64,000 nt of DNA from Ligilactobacillus sp. WC1T17 (GCA_900110005.1 FOCC01000004.1:103101-167100); one strand, 5' to 3'. Positions 46,013 through 55,470 are shown, numbered from the stretch's first letter. Numbers and translations are program-made. Notes: generated from the sequence alone by a model not told the origin.

Positions 46013-46669
46013 ATGACAAAGATATATTTTGTTCGCCACGGTAAAACAGAATGGAACCTTGAAGGCCGGTATCAAGGGGCACATGGCGATTCGCCTTTGC
46101 TTAAGCAAAGCTATTTGGAAATTGCATTATTAGCTGAGCATTTAAAAGATGTTGACTTTGCTAAAGCCTATGCAAGCCCGATTAAAAGAGCACGTGTGAC
46201 GGCGCAAAAACTAGTTATGCTGTTAGAAAAGCCGGTCAAATTAGAAGAAAATCAAGCTTTTCAAGAATTCAATTTGGGTCAGATGGAAGGTATGAAAGTT
46301 AGTGATGCTAAGGCCAAATTTCCGCAAGCATTAGCGGCTTTTAAAAATCACCCTGACCAATATGATGGTCACAAAATTGGGGGCGAGAATTATCAAGATG
46401 TAATTGACAGAATGACACCCGAAATTAAAAAAATTTGTCAACGCTACCCTCAAGAAAATATTTTATTGGTCAGTCACGGAGCGGCTTTATGTGCCGAAAT
46501 TAGACATTTAATGGGTGTCCCTTTAGCAGATCTTAGAGCTAAAGGCGGTTTGGCCAATACCAGCACAACTATTTTGGAAAGCACTGACCTGGGTGAAACC
46601 TTCAAGTGTTTAGCTTGGAACCAAACAGATTACCTCAAAAAAAAGCTTGATCCAACTGATATTGTATAG
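46013..46669 (+). CDS. Histidine phosphatase (phosphoglycerate-mutase-like) family protein
   Basis: The 218-residue protein has the RHG motif at residues 8-10 (FVRHGKTEWN), the second catalytic arginine around SPIKRARVTAQ, and the later histidine in LVSHGAALC. Such enzymes act on phosphorylated sugars, alpha-ribazole phosphate or similar compounds through a phosphohistidine. True glycolytic mutases have longer conserved blocks, so this is probably a phosphatase of unknown substrate. An extended -10 (TGaGATAAT, 45975-45983) with TTTAAA at 45955 precedes it. It heads an operon with the TPR gene and recD2. Confidence 0.88.
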   Translation: MTKIYFVRHGKTEWNLEGRYQGAHGDSPLLKQSYLEIALLAEHLKDVDFAKAYASPIKRARVTAQKLVMLLEKPVKLEENQAFQEFNLGQMEGMKVSDAKAKFPQALAAFKNHPDQYDGHKIGGENYQDVIDRMTPEIKKICQRYPQENILLVSHGAALCAEIRHLMGVPLADLRAKGGLANTSTTILESTDLGETFKCLAWNQTDYLKKKLDPTDIV

Positions 46670-46680
46670 AAGGTGTTTTT

Positions 46681-47358
46681 GTGACAGAAAAAATGGAAGA
46701 CGAACAAACGCAAAAAAAAGTTGAAGCTTTAATTGCTAAGATTGATGCTGATCCTTATAATCCGCAAAATTATTATGCTTTGGGCAGTTTATTAACGCAA
46801 TTAGGCAGTTTTGAGCAAGCCGAAGAACTCTTTAAAAGAGCCCTCAATGTTTTTGAAAGTGATCCACAAAAACAGGCTTTGCTGCATTATGGTTTAGGTA
46901 ATGTTTTTTATTCGACGGGGCTTTTTAAAGAAGCTGAGCAGGAATATGCTTATTTGAAAGATTCAGCTTTGCAGGCTGAAGCGATGCTAATGCTGGCTCA
47001 AAGTGAAGAAGCTGTCTCAAACCATCAAAAAGCCTTGGCTTATGCGTTGACAGCGTATGAAAAAGGGCAAGACGATACGGCTTTAGCGGCTTGCAGTGTG
47101 ATGGCGGATGCTTTTTTAGCCTTAGGTAATTTTGCGCAAGCTAAGACGTATTATGACTTGTACTTAAAAGCTAGACCAAAAGACAAGCGGATTTTATTTG
47201 CTAGAGGTGTGGTACAGTTAGGCTTAGGTCTGGATGGAACAGCGTATTTTGATAAAGTAAAACAAATCGATGAAAAATATTATCTGGCGAAGATGTCAAA
47301 TTTAGATGATATTTCCCAGACGTTAAATCACAATAAGGAGTTAGAAAGTGACAGTTGA
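46681..47358 (+). CDS. Tetratricopeptide-repeat protein (YrrB-like)
   Basis: The 225-residue protein contains about five TPR helical pairs (for example NYYALGSLLTQLGSFEQAEELFKRAL and LGNFAQAKTYYDLYLKARP in part). No signal peptide is seen. In B. subtilis a TPR protein (YrrB) is also encoded just before recD2 (yrrC), and this is the likely equivalent. TPR proteins are interaction scaffolds; the partner is unknown. The start is GTG with GAAGGTG upstream. It overlaps recD2 by 11 nt. Confidence 0.88.
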   Translation: MTEKMEDEQTQKKVEALIAKIDADPYNPQNYYALGSLLTQLGSFEQAEELFKRALNVFESDPQKQALLHYGLGNVFYSTGLFKEAEQEYAYLKDSALQAEAMLMLAQSEEAVSNHQKALAYALTAYEKGQDDTALAACSVMADAFLALGNFAQAKTYYDLYLKARPKDKRILFARGVVQLGLGLDGTAYFDKVKQIDEKYYLAKMSNLDDISQTLNHNKELESDS

Positions 47359-49708
47359 ATATGTTGATGGAAGGGTCAGCAATATTTTATTTGAAGCTAA
47401 AACCGGCTTTTATAAGGTGCTTTTGGTTAGCTTACATGATAAATCATTTTCTTGGGACGACAAAGAAATTACTGTCGTTGGCAATTTTGCTGATATTTTA
47501 ACAGGAAGCGATTATCATTTTGAAGGTAATTTAATAACCCACAATCGTTATGGACAGCAATTTAAAGCCCAGACATATCAAGCTAAAGCCCTCTCAACGT
47601 CAGATGGAGTTATTAAATATTTAGCTTCTGATTATTTTCCAGGTATTGGAACTAAGACGGCTGAAAAAATTGTCTCCATTTTAGGTAAAGATGCTATTAA
47701 TATTTTACTCAGTGATGAAAATCAAGTTGATAAACTAGGTTTGACTGAAAAACAAAAAGGCGTTTTAATGCAGGGACTTTTGGAAAATAATGGGACTTCA
47801 CAAGTAATTGTGGAACTGGAAAAGATGGGTTTTTCAAACCACATGGTTGAAACGATTATTGATTGCTATCAAGAAAAAACGCTAGAGGTTATCCGCTATA
47901 ACCCTTATGATTTAGTCGGTAAGGTCTCAGGAATGAGTTTTAAGCGTCTTGACCACATAGCTAATCAAATCGCAGCTGATGATCCTAAAAGAATTTTAGG
48001 CGGGCTATTGGCTGTTTTAAGTAAAACGTGCCGAGATAATGGTGATACTTATATGACAGCTGATGCTTTGCTCGAGCAGGTATTGAAGCTCTTAAAAGAA
48101 AGCCGACCTACTGGAGCAGAGTTATCTTTTGATAAAATCAGTGATGTGCTGATTCAAGCTGGACAAAAAGGACAGGTCGTTATTATTGAGCAGCGTGTTT
48201 ATTTGAAAAAATTGTATGATGCTGAAAGAGAGATTGCCGCAGGATTGGCACGTTTGATGCAAAATGATACTTTGCCTCATTATGAAGAGCAGGTATTAGA
48301 TGAGCAATTAGAAGAGATTGAGCAGGAATTAGGGATTAGCTACGGCAAAGATCAAGCCCAAGCTATTAAACAAGCGTTGCAAACTCCTATCTTTTTGCTG
48401 ACAGGTGGTCCAGGAACCGGGAAAACAACGATTATTCGTGGCATTTGCGAATTATATTTGCGGTTGAACTCAATTGATAGTGATGACAACTTAATTAAAT
48501 TAGCAGCTCCGACTGGTAGAGCAGCCCAAAAATTAGCTAGTGCTACGACCCTAGATGCTTCAACAATTCATCACTTACTGGGAATTACAGCGGATACGAC
48601 TGATGTTAATGATTTAAAAGAAATTTACGGACGCCTTTTGATTGTGGATGAATCTTCGATGATTGATACCCAATTAATGCAGTTTTTAGTGAGCTGTATT
48701 GATGATGGCACGCAGGTTATCTTTTGCGGGGATAAAAATCAGTTGCCATCCGTGGGACCCGGCAGCATTTTTTCCGATATGCTTGCATCCAAAGTTATTC
48801 CGCAAGTAGAACTCAAAAAAATTTACCGCCAAGGTGCAGGATCGACGATTGTTACTTTAGCCAAGGACATTGTGGAAGGCCAAATTCCTTCTGATTTGGC
48901 AATTAAGACATCCGACCGATCTTTTATCGCATGTCAAGACAATCAAGTTTCAGGTACAATTGCTAATATCGTAGAGAAAATCACGGCTAAAAAATTGGCT
49001 CCGGCAAAAAATATACAAGTTTTAGCGCCAATGTATAGGGGTAGTGCAGGCATTGACCAACTAAATGCTGCTTTGGCGCCACTTTTAAATCCTAAACGGG
49101 CTGATGCTAAAAAAATCAGTATAGGTGAGCGGGAATTTAGGATTGGCGACCGTGTATTGCAGTTAAAAAATGATGCTGAAAAAGGTATTTATAACGGCGA
49201 TATAGGCTATATCACGTCAATTACGGAGGCCAAAAAGGAAAGTGATGCGATGGTCTATGTTAACTTTGAAGGACGGGAAGTCGTTTTAGCGCCTAATGAT
49301 TTGTATAATTTAACCCTTGCTTATGCCATGTCGATTCACAAATCACAGGGCAGTGAATTTCCGTTGGTCATTATTCCGATGGTAAAGCAATATCAGCGGA
49401 TGTATGCGCGTAATTTGCTATATACTGCTATTACGCGTGCAAAAGAAAAATTAATTTTAATTGGCGATTTGCAGGCTTATGCTGATTGTATTATGACTGA
49501 GTCATTAAACCGGAAAACAACACTCAAAGACTTTTTATGTGAGCAGTTTGGTGTTGAAGTGGTACCCAAAAAAGATGGCGAATCAAAAAAAACGCAAGTA
49601 GTTAAGGATGGTAAAACTGCTTTTATTTTGACACCACAACTAGTGAATTATGCGCAAATTGACCCTATGATTGGGATGGAAGGTTTGACGCCCAAAGATT
49701 TTATGTAA
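47348..49708 (+). CDS. recD2: RecD2 family ATP-dependent DNA helicase
   Basis: The 786-residue SF1B helicase has an N-terminal OB-like domain, a helix-hairpin-helix region (FPGIGTKTAEKI), Walker A GGPGTGKT (353-360), Walker B LLIVDESSMID, motif III GDKNQLPSVGPG, and C-terminal motifs SIHKSQGSEF and YTAITRAKEKL. RecD2 acts 5'-3' on DNA without RecBC and is linked to repair and replication-fork restart. The start is GTG inside the end of the TPR gene, with AAGGAG as RBS. Length is slightly below the usual 800 residues. Confidence 0.95.
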   Translation: MTVEYVDGRVSNILFEAKTGFYKVLLVSLHDKSFSWDDKEITVVGNFADILTGSDYHFEGNLITHNRYGQQFKAQTYQAKALSTSDGVIKYLASDYFPGIGTKTAEKIVSILGKDAINILLSDENQVDKLGLTEKQKGVLMQGLLENNGTSQVIVELEKMGFSNHMVETIIDCYQEKTLEVIRYNPYDLVGKVSGMSFKRLDHIANQIAADDPKRILGGLLAVLSKTCRDNGDTYMTADALLEQVLKLLKESRPTGAELSFDKISDVLIQAGQKGQVVIIEQRVYLKKLYDAEREIAAGLARLMQNDTLPHYEEQVLDEQLEEIEQELGISYGKDQAQAIKQALQTPIFLLTGGPGTGKTTIIRGICELYLRLNSIDSDDNLIKLAAPTGRAAQKLASATTLDASTIHHLLGITADTTDVNDLKEIYGRLLIVDESSMIDTQLMQFLVSCIDDGTQVIFCGDKNQLPSVGPGSIFSDMLASKVIPQVELKKIYRQGAGSTIVTLAKDIVEGQIPSDLAIKTSDRSFIACQDNQVSGTIANIVEKITAKKLAPAKNIQVLAPMYRGSAGIDQLNAALAPLLNPKRADAKKISIGEREFRIGDRVLQLKNDAEKGIYNGDIGYITSITEAKKESDAMVYVNFEGREVVLAPNDLYNLTLAYAMSIHKSQGSEFPLVIIPMVKQYQRMYARNLLYTAITRAKEKLILIGDLQAYADCIMTESLNRKTTLKDFLCEQFGVEVVPKKDGESKKTQVVKDGKTAFILTPQLVNYAQIDPMIGMEGLTPKDFM

Positions 49709-49745
49709 AAAATAACCGTTGAAACGCTGGTTTCAACGGTTATTT
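49708..49745. terminator. Bidirectional terminator between recD2 and the lipid-kinase gene
   Basis: AAAATAACCGTTGAAA pairs perfectly with TTTCAACGGTTATTTT around 6 nt. It overlaps the stop of the minus-strand gene. Confidence 0.94.
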
Positions 49746-50735
49746 TGCTGGTTTACGCTTTTCTAACTCAATACCGGAAATATTCATCCAAAATGGATAT
49801 TGGGTGACATTAAAGAAAATATCAAAGTATTTGTTGCCAATTTCTTCACCGTCAATTTGACCAAATTCTAAAGAATTAACGATGAGGTGAATTTCAGAAC
49901 TCTTATAATGATGCAGATAAGGCAACTTTAACTGCTTATTAAAATACATCAAGATGACTAATAGCAAAAATTTGAAAAAATTAAGATTTTCGGCAATTAA
50001 TAAATCAAGTTGATGATCTTTAGCATTAGCAGTTGGATTTAAGACAATACCATTGTCGAAAATAGGATGGTTGGCGACATTGATAAAAGCGACTTTTTTA
50101 TAAAAATAATATTTATCCGCAATACGCAGGGTAGTGGCAAATGCCTCTTGATTAAGCAAGGCGTCAAAAACACAAACGAGGTAAGCTAAAAACTTCAGAT
50201 GCATTTTATTAAGCCAGCGCTGCAAGCGCTTATGTTTATGTGCTTGCGCATCGAGACTGACAATAAAGGCATCTAAGCCAATACCGAAATCGTTGACGAA
50301 AAAACCGTGGTCATCATGTGTTAATTCATGGTATTCGCCAATATCGTAATAAACCGGTTCTGTGGCAGATAATACCTGGTCTAGGGCATCTAACGGGTTA
50401 GTTGCGATGCCAATGCCTTGAGCAAAAGCATTGGTCTCACCTGTAGGAATGAAGGCAAGCGGAGTTTGGTCGTAAGGGGTATCTTTAATGCCATTCAAAA
50501 CTTCGGTTAAAGTCCCATTACCGCCGACTACCATTACAACTGTTTCCTTAGCTTCTGGTTCATTTAATTTAGCTAAATAGCGACTGGTTAATTTCCTAGC
50601 ATGACCAGTTTTTTTGGTTTTATGAAAGCTATAGGCGATATGCCGCTGATCAAGGCGCTGTCGGATTTCAGTCCAAGTACTGACACTTTTTCCGTTAGCA
50701 GCTTGGTCATTTACGATAATGAAAAACGTTTTCAA
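49740..50735 (-). CDS. Diacylglycerol/lipid kinase family protein
   Basis: The 331-residue protein resembles the YegS/DgkB family: N-terminal VND.AANGKS strand, a nucleotide-loop region, and the C-terminal domain that binds lipid. The usual GGDGT motif reads GGNGT (VMVVGGNGTLTEVLNG, about residue 71-86), so the aspartate expected to help bind ATP-Mg is replaced by asparagine. Enzymes of this family phosphorylate diacylglycerol or related lipids. Activity is therefore uncertain. The start has GGAGG on the minus strand. A promoter lies just upstream. Confidence 0.85.
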   Translation of the reverse strand: MKTFFIIVNDQAANGKSVSTWTEIRQRLDQRHIAYSFHKTKKTGHARKLTSRYLAKLNEPEAKETVVMVVGGNGTLTEVLNGIKDTPYDQTPLAFIPTGETNAFAQGIGIATNPLDALDQVLSATEPVYYDIGEYHELTHDDHGFFVNDFGIGLDAFIVSLDAQAHKHKRLQRWLNKMHLKFLAYLVCVFDALLNQEAFATTLRIADKYYFYKKVAFINVANHPIFDNGIVLNPTANAKDHQLDLLIAENLNFFKFLLLVILMYFNKQLKLPYLHHYKSSEIHLIVNSLEFGQIDGEEIGNKYFDIFFNVTQYPFWMNISGIELEKRKPAK

Positions 50736-50768
50736 CGTTTTTTTCCTCCATTCAATACTTCTGTAAGC

Positions 50769-50797
50769 ATTGTATACTAAAAATTATAAAGATACAA
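50769..50797 (-). promoter_or_regulatory. Promoter of the lipid-kinase family gene
   Basis: On the minus strand TTGTAT (50792-50797) and TACAAT (50769-50774) are 17 bp apart. Confidence 0.72.
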
Positions 50798-50805
50798 GTT
50801 CAGCT

Positions 50806-50838
50806 AAAAAAGGACTGAGGAATACTCAGTCCTTTTTG
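50806..50838 (-). terminator. Terminator of rnjA
   Basis: AAAAGGACTGAG and CTCAGTCCTTTT pair perfectly around 5 nt, with a T run on the minus strand. Confidence 0.92.
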
Positions 50839-50843
50839 TCGTA

Positions 50844-52520
50844 TTAAATAGTCACGAGCATTGGCAAAATTAGTGGCCGCCGTTCTGTTTTATCAAATAA
50901 GAAGTTTTGCAAGTCAGAAACGATGGCTTCTTTGAGCATAGCTTCAGTGACGTGTTCATTTTTAAAGGTATGCTTAATAGATCTGAAGACCCGTCTACGT
51001 CCTTGAGTGATTAATTCACCTGATTCACGCATATAGATAAAGCCGCGTGATAATAAATCAGGGCCAGCTAAAACGGTCTTCTTCTTCATATCGATAGTGG
51101 CAACAACCACAACTAAACCTTCTTCCGACAAGACTTTGCGGTCACGTAAGACTACATTGCCGATATCACCAATACCGGAGCCGTCAACATAGACATCTTC
51201 AGCATTGAAATGTCCGGCAACCCGGGCTGAATCGCTAGTTAAGGCTAAAACATCACCATTTTGCAAGATAAAGCAATTTTCCTTAAGAACATCACAATCT
51301 TGAGCCAAACCGGTATGAATTTTCAGCATCCGGTATTCACCGTGAACCGGCATGAAGAATTTAGGCTTCATTAAGCGCAGCATCAATTTTTGTTCTTCTT
51401 GGCCACCGTGACCGGAAGCATGGATATTATTAACTTTACCATGGATAACAGTTGCACCGGCTTCTTCAAGTTCATTAATGACTTTATTAACACTTAAGGT
51501 ATTACCTGGAATAGGTGAACTGGAGAAGACTACCGTGTCGCCTGGTTGAATGGAAACCTGCCGGTGAGTACCGTTAGCAATTCGACTTAAAGCGGCCATA
51601 GGTTCACCTTGCGAACCTGTGCAAAGAATCATGACCTGGTTTGCGGGCAAACTGTTGATTTCACGAGCATCAACCAAAGCGTCATCAGGAATATTTAAAT
51701 AGCCTAATTCCCGGCCGTTGACGATAGCTGCTTCCATACTACGTCCAAAAACAGCAATTTTACGCCCTTTATTTACGGCAGCATCGGCAGCTTGTTGGAT
51801 ACGAGAAATATTAGAAGCAAAGGTGGCAAAAATAACACGTCCTTCAACTTCTTCAAAGATACGGCGAATCGATTTACCGACCCAGCGTTCTGATTTCGTG
51901 AAGTTGGGAATTTCAGCATTCGTACTATCAGATAAGAGACACAACACGCCTTCGTCACCGAGCCGAGCCATCTTTTGCAAGTTAGGCGGCTGGTTGGTAA
52001 TCGGCGTCAGGTCAAATTTGTAATCCCCCGTGCAGACAATGGTACCGGATGGTGTCTTAATAGCAGCACCCAAAGTATCGGGAATTGAGTGAGTTGTTCT
52101 GAAAAAAGAAACACTGGTTTTGCGGAACTTAAGAACCGTATCTTCGTTAATTTCATGCAGTTCTGTAGTTTTCAGCAATCCATGTTCTTCTAATTTGCTT
52201 TTGATTAAAGCAAGCGCCAAAGGTCCAGCGTAAATAGGGACATTTACTTGCTTAAGCAAATAAGGGATACCACCGATATGGTCTTCGTGACCGTGGGTGA
52301 TAACCAAAGCTTTAATTTTTTGCTGATTTGCAACTAAGTATTGATAGTTAGGGATGACATAATCGATGCCTAAAAGGTCATCTTCAGGAAATTTAATCCC
52401 GGCATCTACGACGATAATCTCGTCTTGAAATTGGATACCATAGGTATTTTTTCCGATTTCACCCAATCCGCCGAGTGCAAAAACGGCGGTTTCATTATTT
52501 CTAACGTTGAGTTTTTTCAT
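50844..52520 (-). CDS. rnjA: Ribonuclease J1
   Basis: The 558-residue metallo-beta-lactamase/beta-CASP nuclease has GGLGEIGKN at the N terminus and the metal motif HGHEDHIGG (about residues 75-83). It also has the beta-CASP region and the [10 protein letters not shown] and PVHGEYRM motifs. RNase J is a 5'-3' exonuclease and endonuclease central to mRNA decay and rRNA maturation in Firmicutes. Its start overlaps the rpoY stop by one base, an arrangement shared across Bacilli. Confidence 0.96.
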   Translation of the reverse strand: MKKLNVRNNETAVFALGGLGEIGKNTYGIQFQDEIIVVDAGIKFPEDDLLGIDYVIPNYQYLVANQQKIKALVITHGHEDHIGGIPYLLKQVNVPIYAGPLALALIKSKLEEHGLLKTTELHEINEDTVLKFRKTSVSFFRTTHSIPDTLGAAIKTPSGTIVCTGDYKFDLTPITNQPPNLQKMARLGDEGVLCLLSDSTNAEIPNFTKSERWVGKSIRRIFEEVEGRVIFATFASNISRIQQAADAAVNKGRKIAVFGRSMEAAIVNGRELGYLNIPDDALVDAREINSLPANQVMILCTGSQGEPMAALSRIANGTHRQVSIQPGDTVVFSSSPIPGNTLSVNKVINELEEAGATVIHGKVNNIHASGHGGQEEQKLMLRLMKPKFFMPVHGEYRMLKIHTGLAQDCDVLKENCFILQNGDVLALTSDSARVAGHFNAEDVYVDGSGIGDIGNVVLRDRKVLSEEGLVVVVATIDMKKKTVLAGPDLLSRGFIYMRESGELITQGRRRVFRSIKHTFKNEHVTEAMLKEAIVSDLQNFLFDKTERRPLILPMLVTI

Positions 52521-52738
52521 TATTTGTTAAACTCCGTGAGCTTATAATTAGGGCTGTTTTTTTCATATTCCAAAGAAGCTTCGTCGAGTTGTTCAATGAA
52601 TTCAACATTGTATTCGGTGTTAGATTCAACTAAAATCCGAGCTTCAGGTTCTGAACTAGCCTCAAGGTACAACACTTCCGTATTTTCACGGCGTGGGTTG
52701 ATACGTTTTGATGGTTGGTAATATACTTTAAAGATCAT
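52520..52738 (-). CDS. rpoY: RNA polymerase epsilon subunit
   Basis: The 72-residue protein ([20 protein letters not shown]) matches RpoY (formerly DUF1447/YkzG), a small Firmicutes RNA polymerase subunit that binds near the secondary channel of the enzyme. It is co-transcribed and translationally coupled with rnjA. The RBS GGAGGA lies just before the start. An extended -10 (TGtTAAAAT, about 52831-52839, minus) gives a leader of roughly 85 nt. Confidence 0.94.
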   Translation of the reverse strand: MIFKVYYQPSKRINPRRENTEVLYLEASSEPEARILVESNTEYNVEFIEQLDEASLEYEKNSPNYKLTEFNK

Positions 52739-52947
52739 AATGATCCTCCTTTAAAAAATAATTTGCCAAGAAAGGCATTTACAAAAAATTAGCTTTCCGA
52801 ACATCGATTGTTTTCACAACAGTTACTAATATTTTAACATAACTTTGGCTGCAAGTATACTAAGCCGACTTTGCAGGTGTCAAAAGCCATCTTTTATGTG
52901 CTGATGCGGTATAATATAACAAAGAAGACTAACGAGGAAAAGAAGCG

Positions 52948-53436
52948 GTGAATATGAGTATTATTTATATTTTGATAGTAATGATGATTGTCTTAATAGG
53001 CGGCTATATTATAAACCGAATGCATCGGAAAAAAGCCTTACTCTTACTGCAAAATACAAATTTAAAGGTTACCAGTCAAGCATTTTTTGACAGCGTTGAA
53101 GCGGTCAGCACCGCCCACTTTGATGGAAAAAGGGCCCAAAAGTTTAAAGAGCCAGCCTTGATAGCTGATGTTTGGGGCAAGGGTGTGATGGCTTTTGAGT
53201 ATATGTTTGATACACCTGAACTGACGGTTAAAGAATTAGCAGATATCAAAGAACAACTGACAGCATCCCTTGCTATTTATGCCCAAAAAAATCACTTGGC
53301 GCACTTAGAAGGCTGTAAAACTTTTGTGGTGTCTGATATTTGGTTGTTTGCCGGTGTTTTGCATATCGATATTTCTTATGTAGTCAACGATGCCACGAAA
53401 AACTACCTGCATGACATTAAAGCTGCTAATGAATAA
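52948..53436 (+). CDS. Membrane-anchored protein of unknown function
   Basis: The 162-residue protein has one N-terminal membrane segment (about residues 4-22), a short basic stop (NRMHRKK) and a soluble C-terminal domain of about 135 residues, presumably cytoplasmic. I do not recognise the family. It contains a clear amphipathic middle (TVKELADIKEQLTASLA) and ends with a strand-rich part. GTG 52948 and ATG 52954 are both possible starts behind GAGG and AAGCGG. TATAAT at 52910-52915 is a probable -10. Confidence 0.75.
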   Translation: MNMSIIYILIVMMIVLIGGYIINRMHRKKALLLLQNTNLKVTSQAFFDSVEAVSTAHFDGKRAQKFKEPALIADVWGKGVMAFEYMFDTPELTVKELADIKEQLTASLAIYAQKNHLAHLEGCKTFVVSDIWLFAGVLHIDISYVVNDATKNYLHDIKAANE

Positions 53437-53472
53437 AAAGCAACGATGTATAAAAAATACGTGTTTGGCTTA

Positions 53473-53478
53473 TATGAT
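53473..53478 (+). promoter_or_regulatory. Possible -10 element for the structured RNA
   Basis: TATGAT lies about 7 nt upstream of the base of the closing stem that starts near 53485. No strong -35 is visible. Confidence 0.35.
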
Positions 53479-53483
53479 TTGAA

Positions 53484-53680
53484 GTTTTACACATTTGTTG
53501 TGTCATAATGAAACTCCGGTTTTTGGCAAGCTGCATTGATTTCTTTAAACAGATTAAAGAAGTGTGTCAAGCGGGTTGCCGGCTGGTGGACTTTAGGAAC
53601 TAGTCTACGTTAGAAAAGCCGTGTTTGACAATAAGCTCCGATAAAAAGCTAAATGATACAAAAGCATGTGTTTAGATTAC
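53484..53680 (+). ncRNA. Candidate structured non-coding RNA with 6S RNA-like architecture
   Basis: The gene-free stretch folds over about 190 nt. The outer stem pairs ACACAT (53489-53494) with ATGTGT (53666-53671), then TTGTGTCAT (53498-53506) with ATGATACAA (53653-53661). The 5' side of the bubble holds hairpin TTCTTTAA/TTAAAGAA (53541-53561). The apical arm pairs TGTCAA/TTGACA (53565-53570, 53625-53630), CGGCT/AGCCG and GTGGACT/AGTCTAC. Two G-T pairs fit only the plus strand. Closing stem, central bubble, apical arm and length match 6S RNA, which inhibits housekeeping RNA polymerase. The fold is seen by eye; the 6S identity is inference. Confidence 0.6.
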
Positions 53681-53712
53681 AAAAAAGGCTGGGAAAAATC
53701 CCAGTCTTTTTT
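53681..53712. terminator. Bidirectional terminator of the RNA locus and def
   Basis: AAAAAAGGCTGGG pairs with CCCAGTCTTTTTT (one G-T). It ends def on the minus strand and could end the RNA on the plus strand. Confidence 0.9.
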
Positions 53713-54262
53713 ATAGTAATAATAAATTATCAGGTTTATAGAACGGATTTTCCTTGTTAATGTGGTCAAAGAACATGATACCGTTTAAGTGGTCGATTTC
53801 ATGTTGAACGACAATTGCAGTATAGTCGCGCAAGCGTTCAATGTGTTCATTACCGTCAAGGTCATACCAGCGTAATTTAATTTTTTCATGACGCGGAACA
53901 TAGCCTGGAACGTCACGGTCGACGGAAAGACAACCTTCGCCTTCAGCCAGGGCCATCATTTGAACCGATTCGCTTAAAATGGTGGGGTTGACCAAAACAT
54001 GTTTGAAAAGAGGTTCGCCATTTTCATCAGGCACCAAAACAGCTGTCATTCGTTTAGAAGCGTTGACTTGTGGAGCAGCTAAGCCTACACCGGCACGCAA
54101 TTTATATTTTTTGGCAATTTCTTCATTTTGGCTATTTTCCAAAAATTCCATCAGATCATGAGCCAATTTTTTATCATCGTCACTCAATGGGAAGGTAAAC
54201 TTTTCTGCTCTTTCACGTAAAGTAGGGTGCCCTTCGCGGATAATGTCATCCATTGTTAGCAA
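53711..54262 (-). CDS. def: Peptide deformylase
   Basis: The 183-residue enzyme has the three family motifs: [14 protein letters not shown] and QHEIDHLNG, which bind the metal through one cysteine and two histidines. It removes the formyl group from nascent N-terminal methionine. It is the type II form of Gram-positive bacteria, with an insertion between motifs I and II. The start is TTG 54262: GGAGGA is 8 nt upstream of it, while the in-frame ATG at 54253 is too far. TTAAAG-17 bp-TATGAT (minus, about 54299-54327) is a probable promoter. Confidence 0.96.
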   Translation of the reverse strand: MLTMDDIIREGHPTLRERAEKFTFPLSDDDKKLAHDLMEFLENSQNEEIAKKYKLRAGVGLAAPQVNASKRMTAVLVPDENGEPLFKHVLVNPTILSESVQMMALAEGEGCLSVDRDVPGYVPRHEKIKLRWYDLDGNEHIERLRDYTAIVVQHEIDHLNGIMFFDHINKENPFYKPDNLLLL

Positions 54263-54359
54263 AATTACATTCCTCCAAAAATTTAGTTTCTAAAATTAAT
54301 CATAACATGTTTTTACTTAGACTTTAACTTTTTTGCTTGATTTTTTTTGAAAATAGATG

Positions 54360-54368
54360 TGATATAAT
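54360..54368 (+). promoter_or_regulatory. Extended -10 promoter of the UPF0223 gene
   Basis: TGaTATAAT, divergent from def, 40 bp upstream of the ATG. Confidence 0.6.
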
Positions 54369-54407
54369 AAAATAATATAGTTAAATTAAAATGAAAGCGG
54401 TGCTAAG

Positions 54408-54692
54408 ATGAGTACAAGTAATGTTTCCTACCCTCTGATGCCAGAATGGTCAACAGCTGAAATTATTGCAATGTCTGCCTTTTATGCAGCTGTGGAAGAC
54501 CTGAATACAGTAGGGATTAAGCGGGATGAATTTATGGAGCACTATCACCATTTTTTGGCAATTGAACCGGCTAAAGCAGCTCAAAAACAGTTGGATAAGG
54601 CTTTTGAAAAAGAAACAGGTTTTTCCATTTACCGCTCGGTACAATATGTTTTAGCTCATGAACAAAAAAACGTTAAATTTACGGGAAAGTGA
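54408..54692 (+). CDS. UPF0223 family protein
   Basis: The 94-residue protein (YPLMPEWSTAEIIAMSAFY) matches UPF0223 (B. subtilis YktA), a small, mostly helical family of unknown function in Bacilli. No signal or membrane segment is seen. It precedes an inositol monophosphatase-family gene by 4 nt, as yktA precedes yktC in B. subtilis. The RBS GAAAGCGG is present. Confidence 0.88.
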   Translation: MSTSNVSYPLMPEWSTAEIIAMSAFYAAVEDLNTVGIKRDEFMEHYHHFLAIEPAKAAQKQLDKAFEKETGFSIYRSVQYVLAHEQKNVKFTGK

Positions 54693-54696
54693 AAGC

Positions 54697-55464
54697 ATGG
54701 ATTGGACAATAATTAATGAAAAGGTGCAGGCTTGGATGCAAGAAGCGCGGCAGCTTATTTTAAAAAGACGCACTCAAGCACTTAAAATTGACGAAAAAAC
54801 CAGCCGCTTGGACTTGGTTACCAACGTTGATTGTGAAATTGAAAGCTTTTATACAAAAAAAATCATGGCAGCTTTTCCCAATTCAGAAATTTTTGGTGAA
54901 GAACACGGAAAACAGCATGAAACTAAGCAGGCAGACCTGTTATGGATTATCGACCCGATTGACGGGACGATGAATTTTATTAAGCAGGCTGCTAACTATG
55001 CCAGCATGATTGCTATTTATGAAAATGGTCATGAAAAGCTGGGATATATCTTAGATGTAGCTCAAAATAAGCTTTACTGGGGGGGACCTGAGTGTGGTGT
55101 TTTTTGTAACGAAACAAAGCTCAATCCGCCTGAAAACTTAGCTTTGGAGCAAGGACTAATCGGAATTGGCGGCAGGATGCTGCTGGCTAATTATCTGCAT
55201 GTACAGGATGCCTGCCAAGCTAGCTTGGGAATCAGAATTTCAGGTAGTGCTGGGATGGAATTTATAAATGTCTTGAGCGGAAAAACAATTGCCTACCTGT
55301 CGCATCTCAAGCCTTGGGATTATGCTGCTGGAAAAATAATGGCAGAAACTTTAGGTTTAGTCGTGAAAACGATTGACGGAAACCCTCTTGCTGTGCTATC
55401 ATCAAGTGATGTATTAGTAGCGACGAAAAATGCGCAACAAGGAATTCTCAAATGGTTGAGATAG
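54697..55464 (+). CDS. Inositol monophosphatase family protein
   Basis: The 255-residue protein has the metal-site motifs GEEHG (about residues 68-72) and WIIDPIDGTMNF (about 85-96), and the C-terminal WDYAAG. These enzymes remove phosphate from inositol phosphates, NADP/PAP or sugar phosphates with Mg2+. Some Bacilli homologues (YktC) act as inositol or NADP phosphatase. The frame is open 13 codons upstream, but those overlap UPF0223; ATG 54697 is preferred. Confidence 0.9.
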   Translation: MDWTIINEKVQAWMQEARQLILKRRTQALKIDEKTSRLDLVTNVDCEIESFYTKKIMAAFPNSEIFGEEHGKQHETKQADLLWIIDPIDGTMNFIKQAANYASMIAIYENGHEKLGYILDVAQNKLYWGGPECGVFCNETKLNPPENLALEQGLIGIGGRMLLANYLHVQDACQASLGIRISGSAGMEFINVLSGKTIAYLSHLKPWDYAAGKIMAETLGLVVKTIDGNPLAVLSSSDVLVATKNAQQGILKWLR

Positions 55465-55470
55465 TTAGTT

